DNA of 10,619 nucleotides from Candidatus Pacearchaeota archaeon. GTDB taxonomy: Archaea > Nanobdellota > Nanobdellia > Pacearchaeales > GW2011-AR1. The translations under genes and the position numbers were made by a program. The notes beneath the pieces are model-generated. The model worked only from the letters and a program-made list of their open reading frames with translations. It searched no databases and was not told where the DNA came from. Shown piece after piece: positions 5,961 to 10,619 of this stretch (position 1 is the stretch's first letter; each line of letters starts with the position of its first letter). The DNA is taken from assembly GCA_017609695.1 (NCBI GenBank), contig JAFCDM010000058.1:1-10619 (forward strand), written 5' to 3'.

Positions 5961-6092
5961 TTACTTCCACTTAACTTCCACATCATCTGTTCTTTCCTTA
6001 GGATTTATATCTAAATCTTTAATTTTATTTCCATCCACCATAATTCCTGCATTAAACATAATCTCTCCTAAATAAGCAATCATCCCCCCATT
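5961..6092 (-). pseudogene. Displaced 3' end of kae1 (43 codons, intact frame, no start)
   Basis: Read on the minus strand from 6092 this encodes NGGMIAYLGEIMFNAGIM, then VDGNKIKDLDINP, then KERTDDVEVKWK and a stop. It is a clear Kae1/TsaD-family C-terminus: NGxMIAYLGE is the conserved segment after the metal-binding Asp, and RTDxVEVxW is the family's end. The intact kae1 in this window ends with an equivalent but diverged 41-residue segment (NAAMIAFQGE to RTDEVEIKYR). Upstream the frame continues as KCFP, with homology unclear, and then reaches a TAG. It has no start for the full domain and must be a stranded fragment. The open frame suggests the displacement is not ancient, or that a short peptide is tolerated. 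Confidence 0.88.
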
Positions 6093-6095
6093 AGG

Positions 6096-6109
6096 GAAAC
6101 ATTTAAATA
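6096..6109 (+). promoter_or_regulatory. BRE/TATA promoter of the homing-endonuclease gene (leaderless)
   Basis: GAAACATTTAAATA includes octamer TTTAAATA (6102-6109) ending 21 nt before ATG 6131. The identical 14-mer occurs on the minus strand at 8917-8930 before the Lys-tailed protein, which supports its being a genuine promoter of this genome. Confidence 0.65.
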
Positions 6110-6126
6110 GTCTTGTAGACTATTTA
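6104..6126. promoter_or_regulatory. Perfect palindrome overlapping the endonuclease promoter, candidate operator
   Basis: The arms TAAATAGTCT (6104-6113) and AGACTATTTA (6117-6126) are exact inverted repeats separated by TGT. They overlap the TATA box and end 4 nt before the start codon, so a protein bound here would block initiation. The endonuclease itself has a C-terminal winged-helix-like region that could bind it; this is inference. Confidence 0.6.
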
Positions 6127-6130
6127 TACT

Positions 6131-7171
6131 ATGATTGCACAATACAATTTTGAACTAAATGAGGATATGATATATCTTATAGAAACCTTAAAAGTAGAAA
6201 GTTATTGGTCAAAAAATAATTTCACACTAACACTTCAGAATAAAAATATCCCTCTTCTAAACAATATAGAAAGAATAGTAAAAGAACTAGGAATAAAAAT
6301 CTCAAAAAGAATCTTATTAAAAATAAGATTACCAAACAATACAAAAAAAGAGGAAGTGCAATTAATCTATAGAAATAAAAAATTAAATTTCCATATAGAA
6401 AAAAGTCCTTTTGACAATAATAAAGTAAAAGCCGTTACAAGTCTTTCCCATAAAAATCATAAACTTATCCTAATTTATAAGAATAAAAAGATTCCTATAA
6501 AAATAAAATGTCTTAAAAATAAAATTATATGTGAAAATGAATTAGATTGTTGGGTTTATGGAGATTTAAGATTTCCAACAAAAAAATTATTAGATTTTCT
6601 TGAAGAATATTGCAGGGGAAATAAAAATTTACAAATAGAAAAATATCTTTTAAATGCAAATAAAAAATTAGTAATCTCTGCATTTAGTGCTTTAATAGAT
6701 TGTGAGGGTTCTATAGATTGGTATGGATTGAAGAGAGTAATCAGAATAAGGATGAGAAATCAAGGCTATTTAAAACAATGGTCAAATTTATTAAAAAAAC
6801 ATCATATTGGAAATAAACTCAGAAAAAATAAAATGGATTGGGAAGTAAATATCACTGGATGGGAAGACTTTGATAGATTAAATAGAATGGGTTTCAAATT
6901 ACACCATTCTAAAAAATCAGATAAATGGAAAAAAATCATGAATGGATTTATAAGAAACCAAATATCCAGAAATAGTTATAAAGAATTCTATATAAAAAAA
7001 TTAAAAGAGTTAAATAAAAAAGTGACTGCAAAAGAATTTGCAGAACATCTTAATAAAAGTAAAAGAGTAATAAACCATTATCTATTAAAAATGGAGAAAC
7101 AAGGAATAATAAAATGTAATAGAAACAATTGGCCTTATCTATACTTTATTTCTACTTCATCTGTACGCTGA
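6131..7171 (+). CDS. LAGLIDADG homing endonuclease with C-terminal winged helix, inserted at kae1
   Basis: This 346-aa protein has two LAGLIDADG-type helices. The first is degenerate, YLIETLKVESYW (residues 15-26), with E23 in the acidic position. The second is clear, AFSALIDCEGSI (184-195), with E192. Each is followed by the expected beta-rich, basic half (TLTLQNKNIPLLNNIERIVK, and later RIRMRNQGYLKQWSNLLKK). Residues about 297-340 (VTAKEFAEHLNKSKRVINHY, KMEKQGIIKC) look like a winged helix-turn-helix. There are no intein splicing motifs and it is on the strand opposite kae1, so it is neither an intein nor a kae1 intron ORF but a free-standing gene. Its promoter predicts a leaderless mRNA. 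The last 37 nt overlap the kae1 3' end in convergent orientation, and a displaced kae1 tail lies behind it. Confidence 0.88.
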   Translation: MIAQYNFELNEDMIYLIETLKVESYWSKNNFTLTLQNKNIPLLNNIERIVKELGIKISKRILLKIRLPNNTKKEEVQLIYRNKKLNFHIEKSPFDNNKVKAVTSLSHKNHKLILIYKNKKIPIKIKCLKNKIICENELDCWVYGDLRFPTKKLLDFLEEYCRGNKNLQIEKYLLNANKKLVISAFSALIDCEGSIDWYGLKRVIRIRMRNQGYLKQWSNLLKKHHIGNKLRKNKMDWEVNITGWEDFDRLNRMGFKLHHSKKSDKWKKIMNGFIRNQISRNSYKEFYIKKLKELNKKVTAKEFAEHLNKSKRVINHYLLKMEKQGIIKCNRNNWPYLYFISTSSVR

Positions 7172-8109
7172 CGTGGATGTATGTCTATCTCATTAAATCT
7201 TTCTTGGGGGACTGCATCATCAATTTGTAATTCACCTTGAAATGCTATCATAGCAGCATTGTCCGTTAATAAACTTCTTTCAGGAACAAAAAATTTACAT
7301 CCTCTTTCCTTACACATTATTTTACACATTTCTTGAAGCCGAGAATTACAAGCAACCCCTCCACCTAATAAAAGCTCTTTTTTTCCAGTATGAGCTAAAG
7401 CTCTTTCAGCAGCTTCAACTAACATTGCGAAAACAGTTTCCTGCAATGAAAAAGCTAAATCTTCAACAGGATATTTACCACTCTCTTTCATCTGCTTCAG
7501 TTTTGTAAGAATCCCTGAAAAAGCAACATCCATCCCTTTTAATTTATAAGGAAGTTCAATATATTTCCCTTTTTTAGCTAACTCCTGAACTTTAGGCCCT
7601 CCGGGAAATCCCAACCCTAAATAACGAGCAAAATTATCAATAAAATTTCCCACACCAATATCTAAAGTTTCACCAAAAACCCGATATTTTCCACCAGAAT
7701 ATGCAATTATTTGAGTATTCGCACCACTTGCATAAAGTAGAACAGGGTCTTTTGCCCCTGTTATTCTTCCAATTTCTAAATGTGCAACACAATGATTAAC
7801 AGGAATTAAAGGGACATTTAAATCAAAAGCTTTTTTCTTAGCAAATTCCATTCCTTTAATTAAACAGGGCGCCAAACCTGGTGCAGAAGAAAAGGCAATT
7901 GCTTTAATCTCATCACAACTAATTCTTGCTTCTTCCAAAGCCCTATCAAAAACATCATCAGCAACTTCAACATGATGCTTAGCCGCATCAATAGGAATTA
8001 TCCCTCCTTTTTCAGTTGTATACATTTCCCTGAGATTAACAAGAATCTTTCCATTATTAACAATCCCAATTCCAAAAGTGTGTGCAGTTGATTCAATTCC
8101 AAGTATCAT
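7135..8109 (-). CDS. kae1: Kae1/TsaD-family tRNA N6-threonylcarbamoyladenosine transferase (KEOPS)
   Basis: This 324-aa protein has standard family length. It transfers the threonylcarbamoyl group to A37 of ANN-decoding tRNAs within the KEOPS complex. Visible signatures: N-terminal ILGIESTAHTFGIGIV (ASKHA phosphate loop), HHVEVA, the metal-binding H106 and H110 in NHCVAHLEIG, YASGANTQII, GNFIDNFARYLGL, the GGGVACNSRL loop and the third metal ligand D283 in TDNAAMIAF. The tail RTDEVEIKYR completes the family. The ATG overlaps the stop of the upstream metallopeptidase gene (ATGA). The final 41 codons, after D283, are probably a replacement brought with the homing endonuclease, since another kae1 tail lies at 5961-6092. 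No Bud32 kinase domain is fused or adjacent. Confidence 0.97.
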   Translation of the reverse strand: MILGIESTAHTFGIGIVNNGKILVNLREMYTTEKGGIIPIDAAKHHVEVADDVFDRALEEARISCDEIKAIAFSSAPGLAPCLIKGMEFAKKKAFDLNVPLIPVNHCVAHLEIGRITGAKDPVLLYASGANTQIIAYSGGKYRVFGETLDIGVGNFIDNFARYLGLGFPGGPKVQELAKKGKYIELPYKLKGMDVAFSGILTKLKQMKESGKYPVEDLAFSLQETVFAMLVEAAERALAHTGKKELLLGGGVACNSRLQEMCKIMCKERGCKFFVPERSLLTDNAAMIAFQGELQIDDAVPQERFNEIDIHPRQRTDEVEIKYR

Positions 8110-8591
8110 TTTAACTTTTTCATCTCTTGTTTAATTTCCTTAGGAGATAAATAATGTTTTTTAATCCTTTTAACAGTTTTTTTATTTCCTCTCAAAAGAT
8201 CATAATTTCTAAAATAAAATAATTCCTTTCCATAACTTTTTCGAATCTGAAGTAATTCAGTATTTCTTTCCTCTTTTGTTCTAAATTTTTTCAAATAAAG
8301 TAAAAAATAAAAGAAAATTAATTTTTTGAAAAAATTCCTTTTCTGAAAAATAGATATATGACATAATTCATGAGTTAATATAGCTATAACATACTTTTTA
8401 GGAAAATCTCTAAGCCTTTTAGATAATCTTATCCTCCAAAATAAACCAAACCAATAAACCTCAGCAGATATTGATTCAAATCTTTTTTTAGATGATTCTT
8501 TAATATAAATTTTTAAATTCTTCAACTCTGGAAAACTATCTTCAATAAGTTTTTTCACAATCTTATCATACTTTTTATTATATTGATTCAT
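8106..8591 (-). CDS. HExxH metallopeptidase-like protein, coupled to kae1
   Basis: This 161-aa protein has a zinc-binding HELCH motif (H74, E75, H78) preceded by KKYVIAILT and followed by an aromatic, hydrophobic stretch (LIFFYFLLYL, 91-100). A later EERNTELLQIRKSYG resembles the segment of gluzincin-like proteases in which a Glu (E108 or E112) supplies the third ligand. By analogy it is a small archaeal zinc protease; substrate and location are unknown. The hydrophobic stretch is short and may be a core helix rather than a membrane anchor. A TTTATAAA box (8613-8620) ends 21 nt before the ATG, indicating a leaderless mRNA. It overlaps kae1 by 4 nt (ATGA), so the two are co-translated. Confidence 0.78.
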   Translation of the reverse strand: MNQYNKKYDKIVKKLIEDSFPELKNLKIYIKESSKKRFESISAEVYWFGLFWRIRLSKRLRDFPKKYVIAILTHELCHISIFQKRNFFKKLIFFYFLLYLKKFRTKEERNTELLQIRKSYGKELFYFRNYDLLRGNKKTVKRIKKHYLSPKEIKQEMKKLK

Positions 8592-8612
8592 AAACCTACT
8601 AACAAAAACAAC

Positions 8613-8620
8613 TTTATAAA
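8613..8620 (-). promoter_or_regulatory. TATA box of the metallopeptidase-kae1 operon (leaderless)
   Basis: TTTATAAA on the minus strand ends exactly 21 nt before ATG 8591. It lies just downstream of a T-rich terminator-like run. Confidence 0.65.
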
Positions 8621-8628
8621 AATAACCA

Positions 8629-8668
8629 CAAAAAACAATAAATAAAAATAAAAAAATAAAAGGAAAAC
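8629..8668 (-). terminator. T-rich archaeal-type terminator after the Lys-tailed gene
   Basis: The minus strand carries successive T runs (CCTTTTATTTTTTTATTTTT and then TTTATTG and TTTTTTG) in the 110-bp spacer between two genes. Archaeal RNA polymerase terminates at such oligo-U tracts without needing a hairpin. Confidence 0.5.
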
Positions 8669-8702
8669 ACCTCTATTTCCCAAAAGTTATATAAATATCA
8701 AA

Positions 8703-8879
8703 CTATTTTTTCTTTTTCTTTTTAACTGATTTTTTCTTAACAGCTTTTTTAGCAACCTTTTTCTTCTTCTTTCTGCCCCCTCTTGACATCACAGCTTCAC
8801 ATAAATTTCCCTTTCCATCAATGTAATATAAATGTCCTGGTTTTCTACTTACTACTCCTTTCTTGATTATTTTTCCCAT
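8703..8879 (-). CDS. 58-aa basic protein with poly-Lys tail
   Basis: This is a short gene starting at ATG 8879. The first 35 residues form a compact sequence (GKIIKKGVVSRKPGHLYYID, then GKGNLCEAVMSRGG) with alternating hydrophobic residues typical of a small beta structure. The last 23 residues are nearly all Lys with a few Ala, Val and Ser (KKVAKKAVKKKSVKKKKKK). The tail suggests nucleic-acid binding, for instance a chromatin-like or RNA-associated protein; this is inference. A perfect Shine-Dalgarno site AAAGGAGG lies 5 nt before the ATG, and a promoter 14-mer identical to that of the endonuclease gene lies at 8917-8930, so it has its own transcript with a short leader. High expression would fit both signals. 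The family is not recognised. Confidence 0.85.
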   Translation of the reverse strand: MGKIIKKGVVSRKPGHLYYIDGKGNLCEAVMSRGGRKKKKKVAKKAVKKKSVKKKKKK

Positions 8880-8916
8880 TTTAACCTCCTTTTACATCTT
8901 TAAAAGATAGTTTTAG

Positions 8917-8930
8917 TATTTAAATGTTTC
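8917..8930 (-). promoter_or_regulatory. BRE/TATA promoter of the 58-aa basic protein
   Basis: The minus strand reads GAAACATTTAAATA, identical over 14 nt to the plus-strand promoter at 6096-6109. With 21-nt spacing, transcription starts near 8895, leaving a leader of about 16 nt that contains AAAGGAGG. It overlaps the end of the DUF192 gene. Confidence 0.65.
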
Positions 8931-9249
8931 TTTCGTCGATAAACCTTTTAAAAGCCGAGCTATCGAGGGGAATTTCTAAAAGTTTATCAAATTTTGCTTT
9001 TGGTTGAATTAAAATTCTTTTAGATTTAATCAATTTCTCGTCGACAATTCTATTTCCATTAAACCAAATTGCAAGAAAAGGCTTGCAAAAAAAAGAATGA
9101 ATTGCCGGCTTTCCAAGTTTTTTAAAAACAAATAAAAGAGGTTTTGATTTTTTTTTAAACATCAAACCACTTATTTTTAAAGAAATATTTTTACATTCTC
9201 TAACCTCTAATTCAATATCTTTTCCTTTATAATCAAATTTAAATTTCAT
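8920..9249 (-). CDS. DUF192 family protein
   Basis: This 109-aa protein shows the DUF192 pattern in order: the short GLMF signature (28-31) after a Cys-containing strand, then IHSFFCKPFLAIWFNGNRIV (50-69), and the closing KFDKLLEIPLD (86-96). The family forms a small beta-barrel found in bacteria and archaea; its biochemical role is not firmly known. Many members are secreted or membrane-anchored, but this one has no signal peptide and is predicted cytoplasmic. It follows the metallopeptidase gene by only 3 nt, so it is in the same operon. No good Shine-Dalgarno site is seen. Confidence 0.87.
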   Translation of the reverse strand: MKFKFDYKGKDIELEVRECKNISLKISGLMFKKKSKPLLFVFKKLGKPAIHSFFCKPFLAIWFNGNRIVDEKLIKSKRILIQPKAKFDKLLEIPLDSSAFKRFIDERNI

Positions 9250-9252
9250 TTT

Positions 9253-9621
9253 CTAACTTTTATAAACCCTATACAATTTATTCACACTTCTTTCATTAAC
9301 AACATTATGGTGTTTAAACCCCCCACCAAAGCATTTTGGGATATGCATTAATTCATGAATTAAAGTTTTGTCTTGTTCTTCCTGAGACATTCTATCAAAT
9401 CTCTCTGAAATAACTTCAATAATATAAACTGCTTCAACCTCTAAACATTTCTGCCAGATTTTAGATAAGGCATGGCATCTTGCAATTGTCCCCCTACTTT
9501 GGCTTTTCCTGCTTCTAACAGCATAAACCCCAGAAAATCTTATATGGACCATCCCAATCTTTTTAGCAATTTCATAAAGTCTTGACATAATATCTGGAGC
9601 AGATTCATATTTTATTGGCAT
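9253..9621 (-). CDS. Putative zinc metallopeptidase (phage-metallopeptidase-like domain)
   Basis: This 122-aa protein carries HELMH (H89, E90, H93) in LIHELMHIPKCFGGGFKHH, where H104 or H105 probably provides the third zinc ligand. The preceding RFSGVYAVRSRKSQSRGTIA and ALSKIWQKCLEVEAVYIIEV with HELMHIP closely resemble the small 'putative metallopeptidase' domain seen in archaea and phages (I recall this as PF18894). Substrate is unknown. The ATG overlaps the end of the upstream frameshifted DUF167 remnant, and DUF192 follows by 3 nt. All expected zinc ligands are present, so it is likely functional. Confidence 0.85.
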   Translation of the reverse strand: MPIKYESAPDIMSRLYEIAKKIGMVHIRFSGVYAVRSRKSQSRGTIARCHALSKIWQKCLEVEAVYIIEVISERFDRMSQEEQDKTLIHELMHIPKCFGGGFKHHNVVNERSVNKLYRVYKS

Positions 9622-9767
9622 TTTTGTTTTGAATTTTTATTTTAATAATTTTATTTTTACTTTTCAATCCCTTAAAAATCTCAACTTCACAACCAAAATG
9701 TTTTTTTAATAATTTTAACAATCTCTTGTTTTTTTGAATTTGGTTTAACTTTTATTTTAATTTCCAT
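9605..9767 (-). pseudogene. Frameshifted, shortened DUF167 (YggU-like) gene
   Basis: From ATG 9767 the frame reads MEIKIKVKPNSKKQEIVKII, the start of a DUF167 protein, then meets a run of seven A (9701-9707 on the opposite strand) and stops after KKTFWL. Shifting by one base after this run gives KKHFGCEVEIFKGLKSKNKI and IKIKIQNKNANKI, which is the DUF167 end (FG-x-x-VEI-x-x-G-x-x-S-[RK]-x-K). The middle part of the family, about 30 residues including the usual GKAN segment, is missing as well. Two lesions suggest real decay; a sequencing error in the A run could explain only the frameshift. It overlaps the genes on both sides. Confidence 0.75.
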
Positions 9768-9933
9768 CCCTCATCTCTTGACAAACAATTCTTCTTCTAC
9801 CATTTAAATCATAAACATAATCTACAGCCCCACCAGAGAATCTAACATGCATATCTCTTGGATGCTTTTTATTATATCTAGGAACTCCCCAATTCAAATA
9901 AGAATTGTTTGGATGACTTAAACCTCTTTTCAT
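9757..9933 (-). CDS. 58-aa hypothetical protein
   Basis: The gene starts at ATG 9933; an upstream in-frame TTG at 9939 is not needed, because a TTTAAATC box (9955-9962) ends exactly 21 nt before the ATG. The product is compact and rich in Gly, Arg, Asn and aromatic residues: SHPNNSYLNWGVPRYNKKHP, then RDMHVRFSGGAVDYVYDLNG, then RRRIVCQEMRDGN. It looks like a folded, conserved small protein rather than a chance frame, but I do not recognise it. Its 3' end overlaps the start of the DUF167 remnant by 11 nt, so it begins the operon that runs through the metallopeptidase and DUF192 genes. Confidence 0.72.
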   Translation of the reverse strand: MKRGLSHPNNSYLNWGVPRYNKKHPRDMHVRFSGGAVDYVYDLNGRRRIVCQEMRDGN

Positions 9934-9954
9934 AATCAAAACAAAAGATTCAGA

Positions 9955-9962
9955 GATTTAAA
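9955..9962 (-). promoter_or_regulatory. TATA box of the 58-aa hypothetical gene (leaderless)
   Basis: The minus strand reads AAACC followed by TTTAAATC; the octamer ends 21 nt before ATG 9933. Confidence 0.6.
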
Positions 9963-9974
9963 GGTTTGTGCATT

Positions 9975-10619
9975 TCATCTTACAACAATCTCCACCCCAT
10001 CCCTATGTTTTAATTTATGTTCTTTTCCAACAGCTTGCTTTGTTCTTACATCAATTGCTTTAATAAAATTCTTTCCAAAATCAGTATGAAGAATATAAGC
10101 AAAATCCAAAGCAGCCGTACTTCCCCCTGGAATCAAAAAACAATCAGGAAGAATATTGCCTTTTGAATCAGCAAGCTTATTCACTCCTGCAGGAAAAACA
10201 GCAATATATTTAAGAACATCAAAAACAATTTTATCTAAAATATCCTGAATTCCAGTATTCCCATAAACCTCTAAAACATTTTTTTGAATAAAATCTAATG
10301 CCTGCTTCTGCTTTTCATTAACTCCTTTTTTATATTCAAATTTATTTTCCCCAGGAAGATAATCAATTAATCCAGAATTACTCGCCTCTCTTAATGCTAA
10401 TTCTGAATCTGCAGAACAAGGGATAATAATTAATTCAGGATAAGCTTTTTTCAAATTATCAATATTAGATTTACTTGACTCTTTATCACATTTATTAGCA
10501 GCAAGGATCATGGGTTTTGTTAAATGTCTTAAATCATGAGCAAATTTTAATAATTGCTCTTCATTCCATTCTGCAGGTTTTTCAACATCATAAACTTTCT
10601 TAGAGAAAGTTTGGGAGCC
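9975..10619 (-). CDS. ychF: YchF/OBG-family translation-associated GTPase (partial, N-terminus outside window)
   Basis: The frame is open to the window edge (GSQTFSKKVYDVEKPAEWNE onward), giving 214 C-terminal residues. The G4 motif NKCD lies in KPMILAANKCDKES and the G5-like SA motif in IIIPCSADSELAL. The C-terminus is a TGS domain (VFPAGVNKLADSKGNILPDC, then AALDFAYILHTDFGKNFIKA, ending in KLKHRDGVEIVVR). This is the archaeal YchF/OBG layout. NKxD predicts guanine specificity, whereas bacterial and human YchF have an altered motif and prefer ATP. The family associates with ribosomes; the exact role is unsettled. The gene ends just before the promoter of the next gene. Confidence 0.93.
   Translation of the reverse strand, partial: GSQTFSKKVYDVEKPAEWNEEQLLKFAHDLRHLTKPMILAANKCDKESSKSNIDNLKKAYPELIIIPCSADSELALREASNSGLIDYLPGENKFEYKKGVNEKQKQALDFIQKNVLEVYGNTGIQDILDKIVFDVLKYIAVFPAGVNKLADSKGNILPDCFLIPGGSTAALDFAYILHTDFGKNFIKAIDVRTKQAVGKEHKLKHRDGVEIVVR

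Noticed and set aside
6076..6138. Inverted 8-mer GCAATCAT / ATGATTGC linking the stranded kae1 tail and the endonuclease start
   Set aside because: Eight bases in AT-rich sequence encoding Met-Ile-Ala at both places can easily be chance; it does not extend on either side.
6131..7171. Intein or intron-encoded endonuclease within kae1
   Set aside because: The endonuclease is on the opposite strand with its own promoter, has no splicing blocks, and kae1 is complete on one side.
1..10619. tRNA, rRNA or CRISPR array
   Set aside because: Nothing with a GTTCRANNC-like T-loop and acceptor stem, no GC-rich RNA island, and no regularly spaced repeats were seen; the only tandem repeat has two abutting copies without spacers.

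Overview
The window looks like a piece of a small, AT-rich archaeal genome, most likely a DPANN lineage of the Woesearchaeota/Pacearchaeota type. That placement is an inference from gene content: an archaeal L7Ae-S28e-L24e ribosomal cluster, Kae1, a YchF-type GTPase with an NKxD motif, very tight gene packing, and archaeal TATA boxes placed for leaderless mRNAs. Almost all host genes lie on the minus strand. The only plus-strand genes seen are two parasitic ones: a small transposon-encoded protein and a homing endonuclease.

Region 1 (1-2754, minus) is an operon of three very Lys/Glu-rich coiled-coil proteins that overlap or abut; the last runs off the window. They share sequence and appear to be tandem paralogues of unknown role. 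Region 2 (2755-3167) is AT-rich and has no convincing gene. Region 3 (3168-4434, minus) is the ribosomal cluster L7Ae, S28e, a 65-codon unknown frame, and L24e. It has an unusually long leader holding two 53-bp tandem hairpin repeats. Region 4 (4435-5631) is a complete 1197-bp insertion sequence with 11-bp perfect terminal inverted repeats, a DDE transposase and a divergent 53-aa DUF2080-like protein. Its right end lies inside the 3' end of a small Cys-rich gene (5613-5903) and supplies the last codons of that gene.

Region 5 (5961-8109) is the most interesting part. A LAGLIDADG homing-endonuclease gene (plus) lies between the complete kae1 gene (minus) and a displaced, diverged but still open copy of the kae1 3' end. 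The displaced piece begins at the codon after the metal-binding Asp. The simplest reading is that the endonuclease gene entered kae1 at its conserved active-site codons and brought a replacement 3' end, so kae1 stayed functional while its original tail was stranded. A perfect 10-bp-arm palindrome overlaps the endonuclease promoter.

Region 6 (8106-10619, minus) contains an HExxH metallopeptidase-like protein coupled to kae1, a 58-aa Lys-tailed protein, a DUF192 protein, a second HExxH metallopeptidase, a frameshifted DUF167 remnant, a 58-aa unknown protein and the C-terminal part of a YchF-family GTPase. Five genes carry a TATA-like octamer ending exactly 21 nt before the ATG. This fixes several starts and indicates leaderless transcription as a common mode here.
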